Assembly: GCA_023429375.1 (NCBI GenBank)
Contig: JAEYVY010000008.1
Span: 11,543 to 75,542, forward strand
Source: Bacteroidota bacterium
Lineage (GTDB): Bacteria; Bacteroidota; Bacteroidia; Bacteroidales; Tannerellaceae
Length of the DNA: 64,000 nucleotides
Direction of reading: 5' to 3'
Shown here: positions 26,629 to 34,333 of the stretch, in pieces
Layout: every line of letters starts with the position of its first letter
Numbering within the stretch: position 1 is the first letter of the stretch
Program-made: the position numbers and the translations under genes
The notes under the pieces: generated by a model
The model's input: only the letters and a program-made list of their open reading frames with translations
Databases searched by the model: none
What the model was told of the DNA's origin: nothing

Positions 26629-26817
26629 TTACCCCATCCCCCTTATTTCAAACTCAATATACTCCTTTCCCTTCTTAACTATCTCCGTTTCAATAATAGC
26701 CCGACGAATCAACCTGTCATCGAATCCGTATTTCTTACTCAAAATATCTTGTGTAGGCTTAACCGGATTATCCCAATCCGATAGTGAATTTCTGAATCCA
26801 AAATGTATTATATCATA
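26629..26817 (-). pseudogene. 3' remnant of a RusA-type Holliday junction resolvase
   Basis: On the minus strand, ending at a TAA at 26629-26631, the translation reads HFGFRNSLSDWDNPVKPT, then QDILSKKYGFDDRLIRRA and KGKEYIEFEIRGMG. The Asp-rich SDWDNPVKPTQDIL and KYGFDDR motifs are those of RusA, which holds its catalytic aspartates there. The frame closes at a stop just upstream (about 26830), so only the last 60 or so residues survive. RusA genes are usual cargo of prophages and integrative elements, which supports reading this region as island debris. Confidence 0.7.
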
Positions 26818-26831
26818 ACTTACTTAATCCT

Positions 26832-27060
26832 ATCAAAATCTACCCAAACTTGAGTGAATCACCGGATGTTCGGTAGGGTAGTTTTATTGAAGTGTGACGT
26901 AATAATGTAATGACTCCAATATTTTGGTGGACGGACACAACAAAAAATCATCACATTTTCTTAGAATAATTACTGTCTAGATTTGATTTTATTAATATAC
27001 TTTCATGCAGCCTTTTTTAAATTTACTACATCTATCTATATGTTGCTAAATTATACTATT
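26832..27060. other. non-coding stretch upstream of the small lipoprotein
   Basis: About 230 bp with no recognised gene. The open frame of the next gene extends back to 26983, but the upstream part is not lipoprotein-like. Confidence 0.4.
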
Positions 27061-27435
27061 ATGATAACACGTTATTTTATTTTCCTGATATTGACATTTG
27101 TTACTTTTCTTGTTTCTTGTGATAAGGATAATGTTGAAGATGCGAACTTTCATAAACTAAGTCATCGTATAGGGCTTTGGGTTAGTACTGATCAAAAAGA
27201 TACATTAGATTTCGTTGATTCTTCAACTTTAATAAGAAAGGGTTATTATTATAATGAAAAGTATAAATACAAAATAAAGGAAAAAACTCTTTTTATTTAT
27301 CTTTTTTCAGGTGAGGAGGACTTGGGTTCCCAACATCAAATAATAGAAGCAAAAAATGGAAAAGTACACCTCAGTAATATGTTTATAGTGATAGGATTTG
27401 ATGACGGTTCAATAATGTATTATAAAGTCAAATAA
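27061..27435 (+). CDS. small putative lipoprotein, unknown function
   Basis: A 124-residue product starting MITRYFIFLILTFVTFLVSC, a signal peptide with a lipobox ending LVSC (Cys20), then DKDNVEDANFHKLSHRIGLWVSTDQKDTLDFVDSSTLI. The WVSTDQKDTLDFVDSS and GSIMYYKV patterns recall small lipocalin-like Bacteroidales lipoproteins, but no family can be named. The reading frame is open from 26983; ATG 27061 is chosen because it begins the signal peptide. Low GC, in the accessory region. Confidence 0.6.
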   Translation: MITRYFIFLILTFVTFLVSCDKDNVEDANFHKLSHRIGLWVSTDQKDTLDFVDSSTLIRKGYYYNEKYKYKIKEKTLFIYLFSGEEDLGSQHQIIEAKNGKVHLSNMFIVIGFDDGSIMYYKVK

Positions 27436-27526
27436 ATGTCCTGTATAGCATTGATTTGCTGCTTTTGATATCTGTGAAAGAAATGCTATACTGTTAAGAT
27501 AGAAAGGAGAGGGGAGCCCCCTCTCT

Positions 27527-27922
27527 TTATTGTTTTAATTTGTTTAAGTCCATAACCGGAGTCAGACCCTCGGCCGGTATATAAATTATCTGAGGCAAAC
27601 TACCTTTGTCGGCTAGTTTTTCGAGTGTACGAATAAAGAGGTACTGATTGTATGTGCTTGACAAAGTTCCATTTTCAATTTTCATGGCTTCAGCCATACC
27701 TCGTGCACGTTCGATTTCTGCTTCTGCATTTAGCTTTTCAGCTTCTAGTCTGGCTTTGGCTTCTTCCACAAGGATTTTTCTGTTTTGTTCAGCTTTGGCC
27801 ATTTCTGCCTTACCTGCCATTTCCTGTTGCCAAACATTGTATTGAGGAATACCCCACATTAAACCGGCAATACAAGCGATCGCTAATATCGCGATGATTA
27901 TACCTAAATAGATGTTTTTCAT
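27527..27922 (-). CDS. small membrane protein related to the tail of SPFH/Band 7 proteins
   Basis: 131 residues: one N-terminal membrane helix (5-27), then a long charged coiled coil (about 35-85: QQEMAGKAEMAKAEQNRKILVEEAKARLEAEKLNAEAEIERARGMAEAMK pieces), and a short conserved tail SSTYNQYLFIRTLEKLADKGSLPQIIYIP. The Ala/Glu-rich coil and the YLFIRTLEKLA tail resemble the C-terminal part of prohibitin/SPFH proteins, but the SPFH domain itself is absent. The product looks complete rather than truncated, because it carries its own membrane anchor. Function unknown. Confidence 0.7.
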   Translation of the reverse strand: MKNIYLGIIIAILAIACIAGLMWGIPQYNVWQQEMAGKAEMAKAEQNRKILVEEAKARLEAEKLNAEAEIERARGMAEAMKIENGTLSSTYNQYLFIRTLEKLADKGSLPQIIYIPAEGLTPVMDLNKLKQ

Positions 27923-28409
27923 ATGAATGATTGGGTTTTATAAAGCCTGCCCAAGGCAAATACTGTTGTTGAACGATGGGCCGAAGGTAATTAATATTTT
28001 GATTCATATTAATCTTTCATTTTGTGTTGTTTTCATGTTTGATCCTTTTCTTGTAAAACCGGATTTTCAAAGCTTGTAGTCTATATTTTGTGAAAATATA
28101 ATGTGGATTTTTCTGATATGAATTAGTCGCAAAAAAAGCTGCCAAAAGTGATGAGTCATCCCGATGTGAATTTGAGCGAATGAAAGCCTTGAAAAACAAT
28201 TTATATAGCGTTATAAAAAAAGATCTCGAACGTTTTTAAAAAACATCGGGGTCTTTTTTAAAAACGTTCGAGGTGTTTTTTTAAAAGCATCGGGATGTAT
28301 TTTATATGTTGATAATCAATGAATAACAACATCGATATGTGATTTTATTTTCGACATTGTTTTACCACTGTTTTTTTGAGGTTGCTGTGATTGATCTGTT
28401 AGTTCCAAT
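27923..28409. other. intergenic region with repeat copy B
   Basis: Nearly 490 bp without a gene. The right half is the dispersed repeat (28157-28340). The left part (27923-28156) shows no ORF or clear promoter box. Confidence 0.5.
28157..28340 (-). repeat. dispersed CATCYYGATG repeat, copy B
   Basis: On the minus strand it aligns with copy A: GATTATCAA, then ACATCCCGATG, TTTTAAAAAAACA units, CGTTCGAG blocks, and a final AATTCACATCGGGATG. It lies between two minus-strand genes, so its orientation relative to transcription is the same as for copy A. Confidence 0.75.
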
Positions 28410-29309
28410 TTATTCCGTAGTTGAAATACCCAATATTTGTCTTATTTCTTCTATTTGATTTTCATTTACATAGGCTGGATTGTAGGCAAGCCAAAGTTGA
28501 TTTTTTGTATTCTCGTTTCCTTTCCAGAGTATCTTTAGCTGTTGGTGAGTGAGGCTTTCACCAACCAGCAGGTCTGATGCTATTGTTATGCCGTAATTGA
28601 AATGCACGGCCTTTATCATCATATTAATATCGGGGATAACTTGGTGAGGTTTTATGAGCGGTCTTTTGCCGAAGTTTTCGAGCCAGAAGCGACGGATGAT
28701 GGATAGTTTGTTATCGTAGGCAATCCATTTCTGGTTCAGAAGCCATTCCTCAACACCGGTTATCTTGTTCTCTTTAATACGTTGTTCTAACTCTTTGCAG
28801 TCATAATTGGCATGGGCGATGATCATAAAACTCTCTTCAACTAAAGGCTCGTAGATGATGCCGTCGGTCGCTGTTTTCTTTGTGGCAATCACAAAGTCCA
28901 GGCTCCTGTCCTGTAGCTTTTTTATTAAAACGTCGGGTAGACCAAATTGAAGATTTACATCTTTATTGCATTCTCCTAACTTCTTCAGCAGAATATTATT
29001 GGCATATTCTATCGGTGATCCTATCTTAAGCTGTTGCAGTCGTGCAAGAGCCGATTTTCTGAATTCCACTTCTACTCGCTCCAGGTTTTCTATCGATTCA
29101 ACAATCTGTGCATAAAGCATTTTGCCAAACTCGGTAGGCTCTAACTTGCGGGGATGTCTTAAAAATAATTTTTGACCGATATAACTTTCTAAAGCAGCGA
29201 GTTGAATGCTGACATTTGGTTGAGAAATCAGCAACTCTTCCGAAGCACGAGTCAGATTACCGTTTTGATAGATCGATTTAAACGTTCTGTACCATTCTAA
29301 GTTGACCAT
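28410..29309 (-). CDS. LysR family transcriptional regulator
   Basis: 299 residues with an N-terminal winged helix-turn-helix (NLTRASEELLISQPNVSIQLAALESYIGQKLFLRHPRKLEPTEFG within residues 17-63) and a periplasmic-binding-protein-like effector domain. Divergent from the pirin gene, which is the standard layout for a LysR regulator and its target. A near-perfect palindrome with ATCTAT and ATAGAT ends (29330-29351) lies between them and is a candidate operator. The effector is unknown. Confidence 0.92.
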   Translation of the reverse strand: MVNLEWYRTFKSIYQNGNLTRASEELLISQPNVSIQLAALESYIGQKLFLRHPRKLEPTEFGKMLYAQIVESIENLERVEVEFRKSALARLQQLKIGSPIEYANNILLKKLGECNKDVNLQFGLPDVLIKKLQDRSLDFVIATKKTATDGIIYEPLVEESFMIIAHANYDCKELEQRIKENKITGVEEWLLNQKWIAYDNKLSIIRRFWLENFGKRPLIKPHQVIPDINMMIKAVHFNYGITIASDLLVGESLTHQQLKILWKGNENTKNQLWLAYNPAYVNENQIEEIRQILGISTTE

Positions 29310-29329
29310 AAGGCAGATATAATAATTAG

Positions 29330-29351
29330 ATCTATAAATATATTAATAGAT
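29330..29351. promoter_or_regulatory. candidate LysR operator
   Basis: A 22-bp near-perfect palindrome, ATCTAT-N10-ATAGAT, in the 133-bp divergent region between lysR and pirin. It lies 42-63 bp upstream of the pirin -7 box. The T-N11-A pattern typical of LysR sites is contained in it. Confidence 0.5.
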
Positions 29352-29392
29352 ATCCATAAAACAATCTATTTTCATAATAAATATGCCTGCCG

Positions 29393-29400
29393 TATCTTTG
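29393..29400 (+). promoter_or_regulatory. promoter -7 box of the pirin gene
   Basis: TATCTTTG matches TAnnTTTG, 43 bp upstream of the pirin start. Confidence 0.65.
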
Positions 29401-29442
29401 TCGTATTAAAATGATAATAATTTAAAAGAGAGGACTATTGTT

Positions 29443-30156
29443 ATGAAAACTGTATTATTTAGAGAAGAAACGAGAGGACATGCTAACCATGGATGGTTAG
29501 AGTCAAAACATACATTTAGTTTTGCAGGATATTTCAACCGAGCCAGAATGGGATTTGGACTGTTGAGAGTGGTTAACGACGACCGTGTGATGGGTGGTGA
29601 AGGTTTTGGTACCCATCCTCATGAGGATATGGAAATTGTATCAATCCCTCTTTCGGGCAGTCTGGCGCACAAGGATAGTATGGGTCATGAAGAGATTATC
29701 AGGTCTGGTGAGATACAGGTGATGAGTGCCGGAACAGGTATAACACATAGCGAATACAATGCAAGTAAAGATCAGGCTGTGGAGTTCTTTCAAATATGGG
29801 TTTTCCCAAGAGCGGATGGATTAAAACCAAGATATGATCAAAAAGCGTTTGATTTTAGCAAAAAGCACAATGATTTGACGTTGGTCGTTTCGCCAGACAA
29901 TGAAGACGGAAGCCTAATGGTTAATCAAGATGTATGGTTTAGTTTGGGAACATTTGATAAGGACAAATCAAAGACCTATGAGGTAAGACGGAAAGAAAAT
30001 GGAGTTTTTGCCATGGTTGTTGAGGGAGAATTTGAAGTGGCTGGTACCAAACTTTCAAGGCGCGACGCTATGGGTATTTACGAAGCCGATAATTTGGATA
30101 TCAAATCGCTTACAGATAATGCACGTATCTTGTTGATTGATGTTCCGATGAAATGA
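29443..30156 (+). CDS. pirin family protein
   Basis: Bicupin metalloprotein of 237 residues, of the bacterial YhhW/quercetin-dioxygenase-like type. The metal ligands are all kept: two His in THPHEDME, and His and Glu in GITHSEYN. HANHGWLESKHTFSFAGYFN at the start is the pirin signature. Family members have quercetin 2,3-dioxygenase or regulatory roles; the substrate is unknown here. Likely controlled by the divergent LysR protein. Confidence 0.93.
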   Translation: MKTVLFREETRGHANHGWLESKHTFSFAGYFNRARMGFGLLRVVNDDRVMGGEGFGTHPHEDMEIVSIPLSGSLAHKDSMGHEEIIRSGEIQVMSAGTGITHSEYNASKDQAVEFFQIWVFPRADGLKPRYDQKAFDFSKKHNDLTLVVSPDNEDGSLMVNQDVWFSLGTFDKDKSKTYEVRRKENGVFAMVVEGEFEVAGTKLSRRDAMGIYEADNLDIKSLTDNARILLIDVPMK

Positions 30157-30206
30157 GAGTTATCTATAACATGATGTTATAGTCAATAAAAATCAAATTG
30201 TTTCTT

Positions 30207-30214
30207 TATATTTG
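30207..30214 (+). promoter_or_regulatory. promoter -7 box of tRNA-Val
   Basis: TATATTTG matches TAnnTTTG and ends 5 bp before the tRNA; the -33 box is weak. Confidence 0.5.
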
Positions 30215-30218
30215 CGTT

Positions 30219-30293
30219 GAACCGTTAGCTCAGTTGGTTTAGAGCGCTGCCTTGACAGGGCAGAGGTCGCCGGTTCGAGCCCGGCACGGTTCA
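30219..30293 (+). tRNA. tRNA-Val (GAC anticodon)
   Basis: A 75-nt cloverleaf: acceptor GAACCGT pairs perfectly with ACGGTTC, anticodon stem CTGCC/GGCAG around the loop TTGACAG (anticodon GAC), T arm GCCGG-TTCGAGC-CCGGC. Discriminator A at 30293; CCA not encoded. Confidence 0.97.
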
Positions 30294-30306
30294 CGCGTAA
30301 TAGCTA

Positions 30307-30355
30307 AGACTTAATCTGACAATTATAGAAAACTTGCAACTGTCAGATTAAGTCT
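30307..30355. terminator. long hairpin between tRNA-Val and the PepSY-like gene
   Basis: A 15-bp perfect inverted repeat (arms 30307-30321 and 30341-30355) with a 19-nt loop. There is no strong T run on either side, so it may be a weak bidirectional terminator or an RNA-stabilising element between convergent genes. Confidence 0.5.
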
Positions 30356-30397
30356 CAACTTTTACATTAATATCATTAGGAATTCACCTTCCTTTTT

Positions 30398-31306
30398 TTA
30401 ATCTCTCACTGTTTGTATGTGTTTACCTGTCAAGTCAAAATATATCTTATAGTCAGGTTTCCCATCAATTTCTACCACGTATCCTTTTTCGATAGTTATA
30501 CCAGAGGCAGCAATACTAAACTCGTTGATCGCTTGTCCTAGATGATTTTCGTCCAGATAGTCAAGAATACTAGTTGACCTCAATTCTCCTTGAATAATTG
30601 GACGAATTATATCTGTCCCATTATCAGCCTCTATGCTCTTAAAAGAGCCATCACTGGCAAAAAACTCTACTTCTACTTCAGTCTGATTCTTTTTGTATTC
30701 GACCTCGTATTTATTCCATTCTTTCTCAATTCTGTCTGGTGTTTGTCCTTTAAAATAAGTGTTTAGAAACTCTTGACTCGTAGTTGGAAGGGATTCAACC
30801 TTAACTGTTTCTTTGCCTTTACTTTCTTCTCCTTTATCTTTCAACACATCCCCTTTGGCATCAAAATAAATATCTCTATCATTTCTTAACTCTATTTTAA
30901 AGCCCTGTCCATTCTCTGAATACGGTCCTGTCTTTTCAATTTCTTCTATAATAGCATTTGGATATGTAGAACTAATATAACTCAAAGCATTCTCTGGTAA
31001 TAGCATCGCTATAGAATTAGGAAGAGTATTCCCATTTAGGTCTATCTCTTTCCATATTCCATTAGGGTAAAAATCAATCTCTGTTCTATCATTAAACATC
31101 ACTTCATACGTACCATCACTATCTTTTTCTATATAAGAGATATTAAATTCGTTGAAATCAGTAAAATGCTTTATTAAAAAGCTCTTTGCTGTTTCGGGGA
31201 TCTCGGAAAAAGATACTCTTTCATTGTTATCTTCATCACTACAAGAAACTAATATTAGACTTGCAATAAATCCCATTAGGACTAAAAACACTTTTTTCAT
31301 AACCAT
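30398..31306 (-). CDS. PepSY-like domain lipoprotein
   Basis: 302 residues with a lipoprotein signal peptide (LILVSC, Cys22-24 depending on start; ATG 31300 gives MKKVFLVLMGF). At least two PepSY-like units are visible: SFLIKHFTDFNEFNISYIEKDSDGTYEVMF (about 43-72) and EFLNTYFKGQTPDRIEKEWNKYEVEY (about 179-204). PepSY-like proteins are exported and are often encoded next to two-component systems in Bacteroides. It follows the 177-residue relative by 34 bp, in the same operon. Confidence 0.88.
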   Translation of the reverse strand: MVMKKVFLVLMGFIASLILVSCSDEDNNERVSFSEIPETAKSFLIKHFTDFNEFNISYIEKDSDGTYEVMFNDRTEIDFYPNGIWKEIDLNGNTLPNSIAMLLPENALSYISSTYPNAIIEEIEKTGPYSENGQGFKIELRNDRDIYFDAKGDVLKDKGEESKGKETVKVESLPTTSQEFLNTYFKGQTPDRIEKEWNKYEVEYKKNQTEVEVEFFASDGSFKSIEADNGTDIIRPIIQGELRSTSILDYLDENHLGQAINEFSIAASGITIEKGYVVEIDGKPDYKIYFDLTGKHIQTVRD

Positions 31307-31340
31307 CTGATTTTATATTTCTGTAATTGTTCGTTAATAA

Positions 31341-31874
31341 TTATTCAATACCTTCTTTTAGTATTGTCCCATTAAAGTCAAGAGCAAGTTTTACTTCATA
31401 ATCACCTTTTTCCAATTCTAGCTTATAAAAAGTATCTTTTCCCTTCACTATCTTTTCTGCATCTTCAATCCTGAAATTAGGATATTTTGCTAGTGCACCA
31501 TTCTTTACTATTGCAGGCACATCTTTTGTTGAGATTTCTTCGCTATACATAATAAGTTTATCTGCCATATCATAGTATGCTTTATAATCTCTGGACGGAA
31601 ATCGGCCTATCTCAAATTCAACTTCATAAAGGATATCTGATTTTTCCCATTCAATTTCACGTGAACCAGGAAAGTCTTTTAACTGTTTCTTTTGCAATTC
31701 TTGAGAAGGATAGGTATCCTGAGGTTTAAACATTTTGTGTTTTTGATACATTTCATCAATCTGCTGCACTGTATACTCTGCTGTTACGCTAGGTGATAGT
31801 TGTGCAAAAATATTAGTAGAGGATAATATTAGAATACTCAATGTAAATACACTTGATGTTATCATTTTCTTCAT
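31341..31874 (-). CDS. secreted PepSY-like domain protein
   Basis: 177 residues with a signal peptide ending NIFAQ (cleavage about residue 24) and tandem PepSY-like units (QLKDFPGSREIEWEKSDILYEVEF, then ALAKYPNFRIEDAEKIVKGKDTFYKLEL). Periplasmic or secreted. Its promoter box at 31911-31918 and the motif at 31930-31947 match those upstream of the response regulator, so it is likely a direct target of the adjacent two-component system. Confidence 0.88.
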   Translation of the reverse strand: MKKMITSSVFTLSILILSSTNIFAQLSPSVTAEYTVQQIDEMYQKHKMFKPQDTYPSQELQKKQLKDFPGSREIEWEKSDILYEVEFEIGRFPSRDYKAYYDMADKLIMYSEEISTKDVPAIVKNGALAKYPNFRIEDAEKIVKGKDTFYKLELEKGDYEVKLALDFNGTILKEGIE

Positions 31875-31910
31875 AAATCAATCTTTTAATTATTAAACTT
31901 AATCTATGAA

Positions 31911-31918
31911 CAAAGATA
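31911..31918 (-). promoter_or_regulatory. promoter -7 box of the PepSY-like genes
   Basis: CAAAGATA reads TATCTTTG on the minus strand, an exact TAnnTTTG, 37 bp upstream of the PepSY-like start. It lies 11 bp from the candidate regulator site. Confidence 0.65.
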
Positions 31919-31929
31919 GAGGTGGAAAT

Positions 31930-31953
31930 CTGTAAAGATTTGGGAATGATTTG
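31930..31953 (-). promoter_or_regulatory. candidate response-regulator site, PepSY-like promoter
   Basis: Contains CTGTAAAGATTTGGGAAT (31930-31947), the same as 33974-33991 except for one base. On the minus strand a direct repeat CCAAATC with an 11-bp period is visible (CCAAATCATTC then CCAAATCTTTA), the usual layout for OmpR-family regulators. It lies 11 bp from the -7 box, exactly as at the regulator's own promoter. Confidence 0.6.
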
Positions 31954-31966
31954 GAGGATTCATTAT

Positions 31967-33238
31967 TTAATTGAAATAAACAGAAATAGTGTGCATTTCT
32001 TTATAAGTATATTCTATTCTGAATTTATAAATAGATACAATAGAAGATACAATAGCTAAACCTAATCCCGTTGAAGAATTCATTTCTTTCCCAGACTTAT
32101 ATCTCTCAAAGATATTAATCCCATTAGGCAATGCATTACCATCATTAGCTATGATAAAAGAATTCTTGTTCAATGCTATATTTATTCTTCCTCCTGATAT
32201 ATTATAATTAATAGCATTTTTAACGAGATTACTAATCATAATATGCGCCAAGTCTACATTCATTTCAAAAATAGGAGCTTCTTGAATATTGATATCTAAT
32301 GAAATATTTTTATGTTCTATAAGGTCTTCGAAATTTTCAAGTACTTCGTTTAGTGTATCCATCAGGTTGACCTCCTGATTAGCTATGAATTGCCTATTGT
32401 TAATTTTAGAAAGGAGCAGAAGACTTGAGTTTAGTCGTTTCATCCTATTCAAGTTAGAAAGAATGCCATTGAGCTCTATTAATTGATGTTTAGGTATTTC
32501 TTCAGAACTCATCAACAACTCTATTTTATTTATAACTATAGTTAAAGGAGTCTGCAATTCATGAGAGGTATTTTCTATAAATATCTTTTGGTCTTTATAG
32601 GTTTGTATATTTTCTTTTAATAGAACTTCCACGGCATGATTAAGAGCTCTGAATTCTGTTATATTTGTCTTTGGAAAGTCTATCATTTGCGTACGATTCA
32701 AGCTAAAATTATGCAACTTATCTAAAAGCTCATCAAAAGGATTGCTACTCCGTCTGATAATATATCTGCTTGCCCATAGAATTAATATACCTAGAGTTAA
32801 CCATAATCCGATAAGCAGAAAAAGCATATTTTCAATAAGGTCTTCAGTTTCAACTGTGGAAGTAAATATCTTAATATAGTAATATTTGCCATTAGGTTGG
32901 CATTTGAAAGCTGTAGTTAGCATTCTTACTTCTTCAAATTCTTTTTCCGTTTCAAAATAGAATGTTGTAGTAGAATACTCCTCTTTTATATTTTGAGCTT
33001 CATCTTCTGCTATTTCTTCAACAATCATGTTAATAGGATTATACTTCTCCATATTCTCCACGAAATAAGCATTTTTATTAGCCTCCATCACAAACTCTTG
33101 TTTCAGATTTGTCAGCCCCTCATCAACACCATCATATATCTCATACATTTGCGTTGAAAAATAGACAACAGACCATATCAAGAATATGATAATAAAAAGT
33201 CCTGTCAATCTCAGACTTAGATAGTCAGCTAGTTTCAT
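31967..33238 (-). CDS. sensor histidine kinase
   Basis: Inner-membrane sensor of 423 residues. Two membrane helices (about 10-30 and 130-157) enclose a short periplasmic domain. The phosphoacceptor box ENTSHELQTPLTIVINK contains the His; the N box MISNLVKNAINYNISGG and the G2 box STGLGLAIVSSIV are intact. The start codon overlaps the response-regulator stop by 4 bp. It presumably senses an envelope condition; the signal is unknown. Confidence 0.94.
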   Translation of the reverse strand: MKLADYLSLRLTGLFIIIFLIWSVVYFSTQMYEIYDGVDEGLTNLKQEFVMEANKNAYFVENMEKYNPINMIVEEIAEDEAQNIKEEYSTTTFYFETEKEFEEVRMLTTAFKCQPNGKYYYIKIFTSTVETEDLIENMLFLLIGLWLTLGILILWASRYIIRRSSNPFDELLDKLHNFSLNRTQMIDFPKTNITEFRALNHAVEVLLKENIQTYKDQKIFIENTSHELQTPLTIVINKIELLMSSEEIPKHQLIELNGILSNLNRMKRLNSSLLLLSKINNRQFIANQEVNLMDTLNEVLENFEDLIEHKNISLDINIQEAPIFEMNVDLAHIMISNLVKNAINYNISGGRINIALNKNSFIIANDGNALPNGINIFERYKSGKEMNSSTGLGLAIVSSIVSIYKFRIEYTYKEMHTISVYFN

Positions 33239-33909
33239 ATACTCATTTTATATCCAACTCCGTAAATATTCTCTATTTCTACGTTAGAGTGACTATCCTT
33301 CAGCTTTTTTCTTAAGTTCTTAACTTGAGAATACACAAAATCAAAGCTATCAGCAGAGTCTATATTATCTCCCCATACGTGCTCGGCAAGAACCTCCTTT
33401 GTTATCAGTCTATTTGCATTGGTCCCCAAAAAGCTTAGGATATCATATTCTTTTCTATTAAGTTTCAATTCTTTTCCATCTATCTTCACAATGTGTTGGT
33501 CAAAATCGATAACTAAATTACCGATACTTATTACATTTGACCCATCCAACTTTTTACGTCTAAGTACAGCCTTAATTCTAGCATGCAACTCTGTAAAGTG
33601 AAAAGGTTTGGTCAGGTAATCATCTGCACCCAAATCTAGTCCTAATACTTTATCATCAAGAGAATCCTTCGCAGAAATGATAATAACATTGGCTCTGATA
33701 TTTTCTTTCCTCATTTCCTTAAGGATATTTAATCCTGTCCCTCCTGGTAGTGATATGTCTAAAAGAATGCAATCATATTCGTAAATCATGACTTTTTCGA
33801 TACCAGAAGAAAAATCACTAGCAACCTCTACAATATAATTCTCTGTCTGCAAAAAATCTCTCATTGATTTCAGAATCTCAAATTCGTCTTCTATGATAAG
33901 TATCTTCAT
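33235..33909 (-). CDS. OmpR-family response regulator
   Basis: 224 residues: a receiver domain with the acidic pair IIEDEFE at the start, phosphoacceptor Asp in DCILLDISLPGGTG (about Asp51), and Lys in LTKPFHF, followed by a winged-helix Trans_reg_C domain ending NIYGVGYKMSI. First gene of the operon RR-HK, followed by the PepSY-like genes. Confidence 0.95.
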   Translation of the reverse strand: MKILIIEDEFEILKSMRDFLQTENYIVEVASDFSSGIEKVMIYEYDCILLDISLPGGTGLNILKEMRKENIRANVIIISAKDSLDDKVLGLDLGADDYLTKPFHFTELHARIKAVLRRKKLDGSNVISIGNLVIDFDQHIVKIDGKELKLNRKEYDILSFLGTNANRLITKEVLAEHVWGDNIDSADSFDFVYSQVKNLRKKLKDSHSNVEIENIYGVGYKMSI

Positions 33910-33954
33910 CTCCTTAGCGTATTTAAGTTATAAGGAATAAACATTCTAAAGGTA

Positions 33955-33962
33955 CAAAAATA
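33955..33962 (-). promoter_or_regulatory. promoter -7 box of the response regulator operon
   Basis: CAAAAATA reads TATTTTTG on the minus strand, matching TAnnTTTG, 46 bp upstream of the start codon. Confidence 0.55.
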
Positions 33963-33973
33963 GGAAACTAATT

Positions 33974-33991
33974 CTGTAAGGATTTGGGAAT
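33974..33991 (-). promoter_or_regulatory. candidate autoregulatory response-regulator site
   Basis: CTGTAAGGATTTGGGAAT matches 31930-31947 at 17 of 18 positions and is also 11 bp from its -7 box. This fits autoregulation by the adjacent response regulator. Confidence 0.6.
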
Positions 33992-34260
33992 TTATAGTTC
34001 AATTAATAACAAATCAATGTATAAAAAAGCAGGAATTCATTCTTCTTTTCATTATTTTATTCAACATGCATTTTCTCAAAATCCATACAAAAAGAGTTCG
34101 AGATTTAGGTGTTATACTCCACTATATCGGATAATTTTTTACCCAACTTCATTATAGTTTATCCAATCTTTCAACTGATACGATTTATTCCAATCTTCTG
34201 TAAATTGGTTTGAAAACAGTTGAAAATATTCACCTTATTACACGCTGATAGTAAAATAAA

Positions 34261-34292
34261 AAGGGAGGAAATTTAAATTTCCTCCCTTTTTT
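34261..34292 (-). terminator. terminator of the serine palmitoyltransferase-type gene
   Basis: A perfect stem AAAGGGAGGAAATTT / AAATTTCCTCCCTTT with T-rich tract on both sides, about 40 bp after the stop codon at 34334. Confidence 0.8.
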
Positions 34293-34333
34293 ATGTGCCT
34301 ATGCCCTTACGCTATGGACATCTAAAAAAATGC

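Larger units (their letters stand above)
33910..34333. other. intergenic region upstream of the response regulator
   Basis: About 420 bp. It holds the response-regulator promoter and operator (33955-33991) and the terminator of the serine palmitoyltransferase gene (34261-34292). In between, no ORF or repeat was recognised. Confidence 0.5.

Noticed and set aside
26920..26945. Possible IS end (TTTTGGTGGACGG)
   Set aside because: No inverted partner or transposase fragment was found nearby.
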